In this document: positions 44,769 through 55,800 of the stretch, in pieces
Layout of the letters: the number at the start of each line of letters is the position of its first letter
Numbering within the stretch: the stretch's first letter is position 1
NCBI RefSeq assembly: GCF_020520425.1
Contig: NC_079490.1
Coordinates: 41,052,723-41,116,722, forward strand
Source of the DNA: Spinacia oleracea
Taxonomy: Eukaryota > Streptophyta > Magnoliopsida > Caryophyllales > Amaranthaceae
Length of the DNA: 64,000 nt
Direction of reading: 5' to 3'
Program-made: the position numbers and the translations under genes
The notes under the pieces: generated by a model
Seen by the model: only the letters and a program-made list of their open reading frames with translations
The model's database searches: none
What the model was told of the DNA's origin: nothing

Positions 44769-46043
44769 CTACACCCAACTGCTACCTGGTGTTATTTTCA
44801 CTCGTCTCTCTTTCATTTCATTTCTCAAGTTATTTGCTTCTTCATATCTTCCAGCATTTGCATAAATTCTAGCTAACAGCACATAATTAGCAGCATTATT
44901 GGGTTCTATCTCAAACAATGCTCTTCCAGCAACCTCTGCAAGGTCAACCTCCCCATAAGTTCTGCAAGCCCCTAAAAGCGCACCCCAAGCTTTTGCAGTG
45001 GCCTTTACAGACATTTTGGCCAATATGTCGTAAGCTTCATACAATCTCCCTGCCCTGCTCAGTACGTCCACCAAACAGGAGTAGTGATCAGTGGTTATTT
45101 CAATACTATAAACCTCTTGCATCCTTGCAATGTACCCCTTTGCTTCATCAGCCAATCCTGCATGACTACAAGCTTTTAGTACTCCCAACAAAGTAATCCC
45201 ATCGGGCTTTACTTTCGCATCTTCCATATCATCAAATATTTCCAAAGATTTTCTTGCCTCCCCATGCAATGCATAAGCTGAAATCAAGCTACTCCATGCC
45301 ACAACATCTCGATCTCTCTCCTTCAAACTATAGAATATCAAATTAGCATAATCAACACATCCACATCGCCCATACGCTTCTACAAGGCAACTCCTAAGCT
45401 GGGGATTCGGATCAATATCGTTTCGTAGTGAATAACCATGAATCTCCTTAATTAACCTGAGAGACCCAACACCTGTACACGCAGCAAGCAAAGCCAGGGC
45501 AGTGATAAAATTTGCTCTCAATCCAAACCCCTGCATCCTTCTGTAAAATGCAAGAGCCTTGTAAGACCCATCATCTAACCTCGACAAACCATCGATAATC
45601 GAATTGAATGTCGAAATATTAGGAGCCACATCCATAGTTTCAAACAGCCTTAAACCCAGGGAAACGTTATTAGAGTGCGCATAGAGGGATATCATAACAT
45701 TCCATACAACATCATTTCTGTTGGGAATTTCATCGAACAGTTGTCGTGCAGAAAACAAAGAAACACATTTCCCGTAAAAATCAACAAGCGCAGAAGCCAC
45801 AAATGGGTTTGATAGAAGAGAAGATTTGGTTAAGTGGGCATGAATGGAGGTGCCAAGAAGTGGACGACGGAGGGCTGAACAGGATTTGAGAGTGAGAGGG
45901 AAGACATAGGGGTCGAGTGGCAGAGCAAGTGCGGAGTGAATGTGGTAGAAGAGAGAGAGAGCTTGATCATGGCGGCCTTGATTAACGTGGGATGTTAGCT
46001 GCTTTGTGTAGGAAAGCAAGCGTAAGAAGCTGGAATTGCTCAT
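44769..46043 (-). CDS. PLS-class pentatricopeptide repeat protein (At1g03510-like)
   Basis: This is an intact intronless 424-codon ORF, typical for PPR genes. Tandem PPR motifs run through it: SNPFVASALVDFYGKC, NDVVWNVMISLYAH, RDVVAWSSLISAYALHGEAR and VKPDGITLLGVLKACSHAGL. An E-type tail follows (AWGALLGACRTYGEVDLAEV, NAANYVLLARIYANAGRYEE, ending KITPGSSWV). No DYW domain is present. Overall order and the short length resemble Arabidopsis At1g03510. Such proteins usually act in organelle RNA editing or processing. A clear transit peptide is not obvious. Confidence 0.9.
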   Translation of the reverse strand: MSNSSFLRLLSYTKQLTSHVNQGRHDQALSLFYHIHSALALPLDPYVFPLTLKSCSALRRPLLGTSIHAHLTKSSLLSNPFVASALVDFYGKCVSLFSARQLFDEIPNRNDVVWNVMISLYAHSNNVSLGLRLFETMDVAPNISTFNSIIDGLSRLDDGSYKALAFYRRMQGFGLRANFITALALLAACTGVGSLRLIKEIHGYSLRNDIDPNPQLRSCLVEAYGRCGCVDYANLIFYSLKERDRDVVAWSSLISAYALHGEARKSLEIFDDMEDAKVKPDGITLLGVLKACSHAGLADEAKGYIARMQEVYSIEITTDHYSCLVDVLSRAGRLYEAYDILAKMSVKATAKAWGALLGACRTYGEVDLAEVAGRALFEIEPNNAANYVLLARIYANAGRYEEANNLRNEMKERRVKITPGSSWV

Positions 46044-46750
46044 GTTTGTTGCAAGCTCGCCATTTCTTTCTCTTGTCTTCTCACTTTATGTCGGTACTCC
46101 TGCCTACTTGGTAGATCAAATGGTTTTTTCATGAAATGCTTATAAGGTTTAACAAAATGCACCAAAATACACATGTGGGTTTCAATTCACATATTATACC
46201 CCTATTTAAATTTACGTAGTATTTTATACCAAATATCTTTATTACTAACGGAAGTCTAACACCGTTAGTCACTAATGTTAATTAACTTACTTTACCCCCT
46301 AATTAAACTAATTAAACCTAATTGACTTTAATTTTCTTTTCCCTAAAAAGAACTTTAATTTTTTTTTTTGTCGTCTCTTTCCTCTTTATTTTCATTCTTT
46401 CGCTACTCTTATCTTATATTCTTACTAGTCTTATTTGCACGCAATGCGTGCGAATATAAAAAAGCAAATTTAGACCCCTTAAGCAAACTTAATGTAAAAT
46501 CAAGATTAAACATCAATATTAACAAAGAACACAATTTTATAATTCTTTTATTTTATCTTAAAAGAATTTTGAAACGAAAAATACACAATTTCTATTATAT
46601 AAGTGAATAAAGTAAGCAAACTACATACTTTAAATTGCAACATTATGTACTGAGAAATCTTATCTTTTCCATATATTTTTTGCGTCAAAGAATTGGGTTG
46701 GGGGTACAAACTACAAAACTAACTGTGCTACCAAACTGTATTTGCCCTCC

Positions 46751-46809
46751 TTAGAGCCACATCATCTGCGATCCATCTGTGTACACCTCGAAAGCCTTCA
46801 ATCCATCAA
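46751..46809 (-). pseudogene. Exon-like fragment in the Helitron (C-terminal type)
   Basis: After a good acceptor (TATGTAACAG) the minus strand encodes DGLKAFEVYTDGSQMMWL and a stop. I do not recognise the source gene. It is the most 3' of the exon-like pieces in the Helitron. Confidence 0.4.
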
Positions 46810-48067
46810 CTGTTACATAAAAATTCAAAATAACAATTAGGATAAATTCATGAATTCAAGCCATACATAAACACAACACCACCTAAAATGCAAATGCACC
46901 GGCATTCCTCCCATCTGGCAACCAACCCATCTCAAGTTCGGATTAGTTAGGGTCTATATATTAGTCTTTGGATTACCTAATCTTTTAAATATCCACTTAA
47001 ACAGGCATTAAAACATATAGTCTTGCATTATTCATTTAGATAACAGAGAGATAATTATTCCTTGGGGAAAAAACGGCTTGACAGCAATATCAGGTCTAAA
47101 CATAAGCAGTAGTAGTAGCAGCAGAAACAACAACAATAATAGCAACAACAATAACAAAAAAAAACAGCACCAACAGAGCAACGATGTCAAAGAGATGGTC
47201 TACAACAGAGCAAACTCATATATAGTGAGCCGCGTACTTATGTCACCTCTCTTTACTTTGCTATTACTCCTAGATTGCATTGTCCTTGTCAATGCCATGC
47301 TAGAAATCAGAGAATAGGTCAGCAAAATCTCTACAAAGCAGATGGTTCACAGTTTCGCAACCAAAAATGGACATTAAGAAAGAAAATGTACGACTGTACA
47401 AAATATGTCAGTTAGACTTGGCATTCTGAAGTTAATTTTCATGGTATCTTTATTATATATTACACCTAGAGGAGCCCAATCTGAGGTACGGGATTAATAC
47501 AGGGGAATAGAGTCATTGCTATCTTATTCACAACTTACTACCTTGCTTTCTATTTCAAGTCATTCCACTTAAATAGTACACTTCACTTACAAAATAGCAA
47601 GATCTCAAATGGACCAACACAGTCCAAGTCTAAACTCAAGGAAGCAAAACAGCCTGAAGCTACCATAGCCAATAAAGACAAACCCCAAATAATAACAATC
47701 AACCTCTACCCACAATCATTAAGGTAATGAACAAAAAATTAATCTTAGAAATTCAAAAAACAAACAAATTTTGAGGCATTTCTCAATGTTGTCATTTGAT
47801 TGATTAAACACCTTACAGACAGAACCAAACAACATATTTGAGAGTCAATGAAGGAGAAAAACTGGCTTACAACAACATTAAAAAGAGTGGATTTGCCAAC
47901 ATTATGACCAACAATTAAAACAGCTTTGCATTCTCAATTAGTAGATGTCCAGCTGTTACCCATCTCGATAACAGCTGAGCTACACCCAATTGCCAGATTC
48001 AAACTTATAATTTCTATTATTCGCAAACACAGTTAAAATAAAATTGGAAAAAAAGCTAGGAAATTAC

Positions 48068-48170
48068 CTGTCAGCTTTAGAGACGGCGCCAATTCAGCGC
48101 GAAGCTGCCTCATCTCCTCCAAGGGACGATGACCGGCTGGGCGGAGGCCATCTGGGCTGACGAAATCCAT
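48068..48170 (-). pseudogene. Captured exon 1 of RRP41 (exosome subunit)
   Basis: The minus strand starts ATG at 48170 with MDFVSPDGLRPAGHRPLEEM, then RQLRAE, and ends at a good donor (ACAG|GTAATT). Plant RRP41, a PH-domain subunit of the RNA exosome, begins MEFVSPEGLRLDGRRP.EMRQL.AEIG.VSKADG. The bases after AE read IGAVSKAD in the next frame, so one base has been lost. A 5' leader rich in GAGAGA is included. Only this exon is present and the copy cannot make RRP41. Confidence 0.85.
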
Positions 48171-48700
48171 TGCTGCTCCTCTCTACTCTCTATCTCTCTC
48201 TAACACACTGCTCTTAAATTACTTGCAGAGGTTTGTAGACGACCTGAATTAGAGAGCGATTTAGGAAGTTAGGGCAATACACTTATCTATGTAAATATTC
48301 AATCATTCATGTAAATAAATTAAACCAATTGTGTTATTATTATTTACTTAACCACATATATTCACAACTATTAATCTCCCGTTAAAAATTGAAATTGGGG
48401 TTCAAAGAAATCAGTTGTTTGCATTTGTTTCTAAAGCCATTCAAGAGTTGTAGTTCAGATCATTAAAAAAACCATAACTTGAAAACAATATAAAGAAAAA
48501 GAACGAACCTGGAAAGTATCAGCAGGGAACAATCATTTCAGATGTCAGAAAAGCATAAACCATAATTTCTGGAGGGTATCCGTATCACTGATTATCTGTA
48601 AAGAACTTACAAACCTGACATGAGAAACAAATCATTAGTCACACATGCAACATAATTGAATAGGGTTGATCAACATAGAACAACAATTTTATCATTGAAA

Positions 48701-48933
48701 GATTCAGGAGAGAAACTTTAAAGCAACTAAAAACAGGAAGTAATCGAAGAACAACTACCAGAGCAAACAATATTTTCTAGATCAACCCTATTACTTCCTG
48801 TTTTCAATAAGTAAACTTCCTGTTTTCAGTTTGCTTGAAATCACGGAAAGATTTTAGGAGAGAAACTTTAAAGCAAACTGAAAACAGGAAGTAATCAAAG
48901 ATCGACGACAGGAGCAAACAATATTTTCTAGAT
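48701..48933. repeat. Direct repeat pair with an intervening inverted copy
   Basis: GAGAGAAACTTTAAAGCAA and the following roughly 60 bases occur at 48701-48784 and again at 48850-48933. Between them ACTTCCTGTTTTCAGTTTGC is the reverse complement of part of the unit. The segment could fold into a long hairpin inside the Helitron. Confidence 0.75.
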
Positions 48934-49611
48934 GGTCTAGTAAGCGACTTATATTATCAGCATTTCTAGATTTGCACCCGAGGCGACATAAGAAAGTCAT
49001 TAAGAGACCTTTCACCGAGGGATCTTTGTCTGTTAATATGATACACATTATCATATGAAATCAAATAACGATTACCAATGTGTATATGTCAACCAAAAAC
49101 AAATAATAAAAACAAAGAACCCAGAAAAAAAAAGAAAAAAAAAAACACGAACGTAGAAATCTGAGTCTGCAAAGAAAACCTAGAAATCCAAAGCTAAGAA
49201 AACGATATCACAATTCTCTACACATCTTCTAAAACCTTTAGAGAATAGAGATTAATCCCAGGGGAGGCAGAACCAATCAATTTTAGTAAATGAGTATGAT
49301 TCCTATCCAGTTTTCTCCTCTTTCATACAACTTCAACTTCAACTATACATTTCAATTTCGACATCCCCAACCACTAAAGAAAATCAAAACCGCCAAACAA
49401 AATACAACCATTATTTAATTTTATTTTGATAATTCTATTTTTTTATATAGAAATCAGCATCACACTCAAAGCGTATAAGAGAAATCTGTACAAATGCAAA
49501 TCGCAAGAACGATCTCAGCATTGACTAAAATAGTCTAATAGAATTCAACTCCAAATTAACATAATTTCTCTCAAATAAATTATCAATCAAACTCACAAGA
49601 AGAATACTTAC

Positions 49612-49723
49612 AGACATCAATTTCATCCTCCATACTATTGAATTTTTTCACATCTTCATTATTCAGCTTCATTTTCTTCAAATTCCGAGGAGCTTTCTTC
49701 TGATTATTTCCACGCTTTCCCAT
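49612..49723 (-). pseudogene. Exon-like fragment in the Helitron (MGKRG...)
   Basis: ATG at 49723 encodes MGKRGNNQKKAPRNLKKMKL, then NNEDVKKFNSMEDEIDV up to a good donor (GATGTCT|GTAAGT). It looks like the first exon of a basic nucleolar-type protein. A SAS10/Utp3-like source is conceivable but unproven. Confidence 0.45.
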
Positions 49724-50239
49724 TTTCTCAAAAACAAATTGCAGAAACCTCAGCAAACTAAAAATTAACTAAAATCCTGATAAAAATTCACAAAACCAAA
49801 TTAAATTATTAACACCTAATTAAAAAAGGAAATCAAATTATTGCTTGAAAATAATCACAAAATGAAATTAAATTACAAACACCTAATTAAAATCCTAATA
49901 ATTATAAAAAAACTAAAAAAAATCCCCAGAAAAAGAAATCTAATTTAAACAAAACAGAAAAGCAAATGAAGAACTTTTACCCGATAATTGAAGAAGATCG
50001 ATCAAACCCAGGAATTTCACCCAAATTTATAGAACCCTAATTGGAGCGCACTAAAATTCAATTGGAGCAACAGCAGGATTCAATTCCAGATTTGCAATTC
50101 TGAGAAGATTAAATTAGTCAGAAAATTGAAATCAAATGAATCCATCATCTGAATCCCTCTTTTATTTGAATAAATCAATCAGAAAATTGAAATCAAATTG
50201 AAAAAGGGTAAATTACGATTGGAATTGTAAAATACTCAC

Positions 50240-50354
50240 CATTATTGTTTTGGAAACTTCTACTTTCTGGATTCGCAGCCGGAGTATCCTGTAAAGGAAA
50301 AATCGACCGAGCTTGAGTCACGTTGTGTTGAATTTCTGAGTAGGCGGAAGCCAT
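50240..50354 (-). pseudogene. Exon-like fragment near the Helitron 5' end (MASAYSE...)
   Basis: ATG at 50354 encodes MASAYSEIQHNVTQARSIFP followed by LQDTPAANPESRSFQNNN, ending at a canonical donor (AATG|GTGAGT). The upstream CT-rich leader resembles a plant 5' UTR. The source gene is not recognised. It would supply the start codon of a chimeric Helitron transcript. Confidence 0.45.
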
Positions 50355-50548
50355 TGAAGAGCAGATTCGAAAGGATTGAGAGAGAAAGGGCGATGGAGTT
50401 GAGAGTGAACGGACGTGTGTTCTGGGTAATTTTAGGGCTTGGAATCAAAGTGGTTTAATTAGGGGGAAGGTATTACCGTCTTTTTCTTTGGGGACACGAA
50501 AAGTTAATTTACTATTTTAACCTCAGCTGTTCCTTTATATAATAGAGA

Positions 50549-51420
50549 TGGTTCACTTCTGAGAACATCAACCACCTCTCCCATTTCCATGGCAGCCAAA
50601 ACTCCTCACCCCAAATCCACCTCTCCACTCCTCTCTGCATCTGCTAAATTCTGCAACAATGCCCCATACTCCGCCGCATCAACATAATCTTCAAGGTAAG
50701 CATTAATGTGATTAATCAACTAACAACAATCAACTCAACTCCACTCCACTTAAAGCCCAATCCAAGATCTTATTTCTTCCTTCACTTTGAGCAAGGTTAG
50801 CAAGTTTTCGATTCCTTGCTCTTCTCTCCTCCTCTTCTCTCTTCTCTTCAATTCCTAACTTAAACTCCTAAATTTTCGATTAAATTCATGCAACCCCAAC
50901 TCCATTTAAGAAACAACGAAGCTCTCTTGATGAATATAATTCAGATACCCAACTCCATTGAAGAAGCAACAAAGCTCTTGATTAAATTCATATTTTCGAA
51001 CCCAGAAGTTACATTAATCGGATCAAACCATAAAGATGTTAATTCAGAATTTAGGGTTTGGCAAATCAAATTGGGGATTTCAGCACGAATTGTGAAGCTA
51101 ATTGATGATATAATTGATCGAAGGAGAAGCATTATTGTTCGATGAATTTTATCATAAGTTTTTTATATTGGGGAAAATTTCAAACCTAGATTTTTGAAAA
51201 GTTTGATTGAATTTCGAGTGAATTGAAGTTTAGGTGATGAATATCATTTTTAGAAATGACGCAGGGAATTTCGAATGAATTGGGGTAATGTTTGAATGAC
51301 AGTGGAGAGATCAAATCGAGAATGAGAAAAACGAACGAGGAAAGAGAAAAAAAAAGTTTTTTTTGTAACTTTTTTGTTGTTAAATCTTTAGTTTTGTTAG
51401 GTATTAATCAGGTTTATTTG
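50549..51420 (+). other. MULE interior with possible captured plant gene pieces
   Basis: At 50590 a start codon with a good context (TTTCCATGGCAGCC) opens MAAKTPHPKSTSPLLSASAK and 12 further residues before a stop. A donor-like AAG|GTAAGC follows at about 50695. A separate 85-codon ORF (50888-51145) contains IPNSIEEATKLLIKFIFSNP. Neither is recognised. Their coding-like look and position between MULE TIRs suggest Pack-MULE cargo. Confidence 0.4.
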
Positions 51421-51619
51421 GAGGTTAATTGTCAATAATTAGGATAAATAGGTAAATTAGCACTAATGACTAACGGCGTTAGACTTCCGTTAAGTAATAA
51501 GGGTATTTGGTGCAAAATAATTTAAATAGGGGTATATTATGTGATTTGAAACACGCATGTGTATTTGGTGCATTTCGTTAAACCTCATGAGCATTTCATG
51601 AAAAAACCGTTGATCAAAT

Positions 51620-52854
51620 CCAATACTCCTCGAGTGTTACAAGTTATGTGTGCGAACAAGAAAATAAAATTATTCATAAAGTTTCTCAAAATGTTGACAT
51701 CAAAGTAAATAGGGATAGATATTTCTTCTATTTTTGTGTGATTGTTCAATTGAATTTGTTTAAGTTTGTTATATGGTAAAAAGAAACTACAAAAATGTCA
51801 ATAGGTTATTTAGGGATGATTTTAGCTGATTACGTACTTGGCCGCTTGCTTCTTCAAGTCAAACACCTAAAAAAACCTTGGGTGTTTTTGAAAATCATAT
51901 TCGCAGTTTAATCAGAAAATCGATCATTAATTGAGAGAAACTAAAGGGAGAATGAGTGGTTTGTTTTTTTAGATTGATTAGATACCATTTCATGTGAGCA
52001 CTGTTGAGTATTTATATGATTGTGTGGTGGAAATTTAGTCGTCTGCCTTTTAGGGGTAGCTTTCTTCCTTGATTTTACTGACTCAAGTGTACTCTCGTCT
52101 TTTCGCACATAGTTGTGCTGACCATGTTTATGGCTCGAACAATTAGTCACACGCTTGACTAGGAGATGACCTCTTCGAATATCGTGTGTCGAGCAAAATT
52201 TTATACAATGCACAATCTACTCTCTTTCAAGTTGATCTTGGGTTTTGTAGATTTTCAGGTGGTAGGTTGTTGTCAAATGCACAAGTCATAACGCATATGA
52301 TTTACATATGACATCATTAGGTACTTAGTATTTTGATCACTGGGTAATTTGGGTCAAGGAACTTGATATAATTGCAAAACCTACGCCTAGTTGGGGTAAG
52401 TGGGGCCTTGCATATCCCATTTTAATTTGGCTTTTCATTTGGTCCCACCGCCACATCACCTTTAAAATTCAGTTGAGAATTTTAACATGTTTTTAAATTT
52501 GGCATTTGAAAAAAATGATTTTAATTTTAACATGCACAAGTTTTTGATTGTCAAGTGAATTGTGGCATAAAATCAGAAATAAAATAGGAGAATGAAACTC
52601 GGAAAAATGGTGTTGTAGAAAGCATTATGAGCAAGTAAAATCTCTCTATAAACCAAAAAACTCTTGCAAGTAAACAGGATTGATAAACAACAAATGCCGA
52701 ATCAGAGCCTATTGTACAGATCCATACAACGAACATATCAACTAAAGCAATAAATTAAAAAGAAAACTAACTGCAAGAAGTTGTTGTCTCGGCAGTCAGT
52801 GATTCGAACGTTGAAAGTAATGGTGAAGCAAGGGCAGTGTATAATGGGCCTTAC
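51620..52854. other. Intergenic, probable 3' UTR of eIF3b at its right side
   Basis: No gene is supported. The eIF3b stop codon is at 52855-52857, and its 3' UTR should extend left from there. A 90-codon minus-strand ORF (51941-52213) has no recognisable motif. Confidence 0.35.
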
Positions 52855-55800
52855 TTACTGCTCGTAATCGACTATTTCTTCTTCAACACCCACAACCTCC
52901 TCATACTCAACTTCCTTAGCCTCGTATTCCTCATCGTCATCACTTACTTCACCCTCTCTAAGATTTTCTCTTTCCAATTTCTCTTCTTCGTGGTACTTTT
53001 TCCATTTGTTTACCCACGACTCCCATTCTTCCTTCAACTGTTTCCTCTTCTCACGATCTTGTTCACTAAGCAACAGAGACACGTCCTGGTCTTCGGCTTC
53101 ATACTTCTTACTGTACCGTTTCAAATTCTTTGCAATTTCCTCTTCCTTTTCTGGAGTCAACAAAGTTGGCGGTCTAGGGCGCCATATAAACTGAAAAAAT
53201 AATAAATAAATTAAAAGAAAGTTTATTATTTTTATGAATGACAACAATACCACTCACAAGCCTATTAGACAGTCGACAATGCCTAACCTACTATTGTGAC
53301 CAAATTGACTCTAGTCCCATAAAGGGAGCACCAAACAAGTTTTGAGAGTCCACATCAATGCAGGTTCCTAGGCTTAGTTATGTTCAGTAGTTATCTTACC
53401 TGAAAGAAATGGTCCTTTAGTATTCTATAAAGCAGTTTCCCATTGAAGGACCAAATGTTGAACCCATTCTCCATCTCATGAACTGAAGTAACAGCAGTTG
53501 CGACATACCTACAAAAAGTTTGAAGACAATTGATTAATGCATTAAAATGAAACAAAGCCTCAGAAACCATAGCAATCCAACTACATCGAAAATAAGAATT
53601 GGGAAGAAATTTATTATTTACCAAACTCGTTAATAAATATTTACCTTCCAGTAGGATCCCACTCAATGTCAGTACACATGAAATGCTCAGTTGTGGCCAT
53701 AGTTTCAAGCTCATCAACATTGAAAAACTCAAGCTGCCCGTTGAATCCTTTCAACCCAGCTAATATAATATACCGACCACTAGGTGACCAGTAAAGTGCA
53801 TTAGCTTGCTTGCTCTTAAGAGTTGTGAGCTTAGAAACTCGGCTTGTGTGGTGAGCAGTCTTCATCGAGTAGAAACTTACATCAGGCCTTGGGTTATCAC
53901 CATGGATAACAGCAAACCTATGGCCCTTGGGCTCCCATGAAAACGCAATGATCTTGTCATTCTTATTTTCAAGCTCTAAGACTTCAATAGGTATGTCACG
54001 CTCCTTGATCCGGAAAAGCTCAAAGCCAGTATATGTGCTTTTCTTGGTTTTTGTATACCTGTCAACTTTGACTGCTAGGTACTCTCCATTGCTTTGCCAA
54101 TACATTTTACAATCACTGACACTGAACAGATTCTTCTGTCTAATTTCCACTTTGCTTGGGATCTGATATAAACTTACCTGTAGTAACAGAAACATTATTA
54201 GAGGACAATAAAACAACAGGACATTCTAATCCTAACCTTCATAAAATTGCCTATTTTCCTTCATGTGAACACCAATTCGCCCAAAGCAACAAGCTCGGGA
54301 AACAAGAAAAACAAGGGGACTTGCCTTAGCTGGTTGGTTTCCAAGCTCTGGAACAAAAAGTGCCAATATCGGATCTGTAGGAGACCAACAGAAATCCATA
54401 ACATTTTCCACTTTTATAGACTTTTTATCTATTAGACTAAAGGTCTCTGTTTCATACACAGAGACGACGTTCTTCCCTATTCTGGCAAAATATTTGTCAT
54501 CTTTTCCACCAGCCCATCTACACACAAACAATATCCATATAAGCAACATGAGTAAAAGTTGGACACTGGATTCAAATTGAAGTTTAGGATCATTACTTGA
54601 AAATGGGCCAATTGACCCCAGTCAAACCACCAGTTCCACCAACTGCAAACTCATCAGCACTTCCTTTGAAATCTCTCCTCACCTTTCCAGTCCTCACATC
54701 AAAGATATTGATTACAACCCTCTGATCACATGCACAGAAATAAGGGTCAGTGATCATTCTACCAATCAAAGCAACTCATTACAGAAAAAGAAAATATTCA
54801 TGGGTCTGGTGAAATGCAAAAAACCTACATGCGTATCGCGGGGATTGCTTGGTTCATGACTGCTGTAAGTGACAAGGAAGTTCTCTCCAGGAGAAAAATC
54901 AATGAATTTAACCTACATTGGAACACATTTGGCATCAGTAAGCGCATAAATCAAATCAACTGTTTAACCTCATGTAAGACACAGATACAGATAAAAATAA
55001 AACCATAGGATGAGCATAACGATGTATGCGATCAAAAGTATCGGCCCCGCCCCAGACAGCAGCGCCTTGGTGGTGGACTGTAGCCAAATAAGTGCCCAAT
55101 GGTGACCATTGAACAAAGCTTTCGGTCCAAAACTGCAAAGACAAAAAGGAAACCAATGATCAACATAAAAAATATGATGACGCATACTCTAAAAATAATG
55201 TCTAAAGTTTCCCTTGTGAATTGAATTGAAGGGAAACCTAATTGCTAGCAAAAATCAAGCTTCAAAACAACTGGATAGATTATGAAAAGATACATGTTGA
55301 CATCTATTTGTGAATAATGTATAAAGGAAGTAGGAAAGAAAAAGGTTAATGCATACCCGGCGAGTATAAACAGGATCTGGCTTCATGTGTCTAGCATCAT
55401 TCCACAAGACCTCTGTATGTTCGCCAGCACGAATAACAAACTGATCTCTAGCTTTTGAATCAGTAAGCCAGTGCTGTAGATTTTTCTGCAAGGCCATAAA
55501 AGCATAAACATTATTATTGTTGGTAAGAATCAGCAGTAGATGCCCTTCACTTTGCCACACTTGTTTCCTCTAAAACGAAAAAAACAGGTCACAGACAGAA
55601 TCAGAAGAAGAGCACACTCAGACTAGAAACCACGGTCCCAATATTTAGAAACAACCAACAGTTTCTAATCTTTTTATACTTATTGATCTATCACTTCAGA
55701 ATTCAAATGCAGTATTACTTGTCACTTGTAAGTACGGTGTACCAATAAAATTAAGAGACAGATACGCCATATGTGTTGTAAAGGGGGTGTTATTAAGGTT

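Larger units (their letters stand above)
46425..50548 (-). mobile_element. Non-autonomous Helitron, 4.1 kb, with gene fragments
   Basis: On the minus strand the 5' end is A|TCTCTATTATATAAAG (50548). The 3' end is a hairpin CGCACGCATTGCGTGC (about 46437-46452), eight bases, then CTAG|T (46425). Insertion between A and T without a target duplication is the Helitron rule, and here the flanks read A (46424) and T (50549). No Rep/helicase is encoded. It carries at least four exon-like pieces, all on its own strand. Confidence 0.85.
46122..51608. mobile_element. MULE-like element with about 190-bp TIRs, disrupted by a Helitron
   Basis: The left end (GGTTTTTTCATGAAATGCTT...) reappears reversed at the right end up to 51608. 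Similarity extends about 190 bp, including TATACCCCTATTTAAATT and ACGGAAGTCTAAC. Flanks are GTAGATCAAAT (46111-46121) and GTTGATCAAAT (51609-51619), an 11-bp duplication with one mismatch, in the range known for Mutator-like elements. Without the Helitron it would be about 1.36 kb. No transposase is seen. The remaining interior holds plus-strand gene-like pieces (50590-51145), so it may be a Pack-MULE. Confidence 0.85.
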
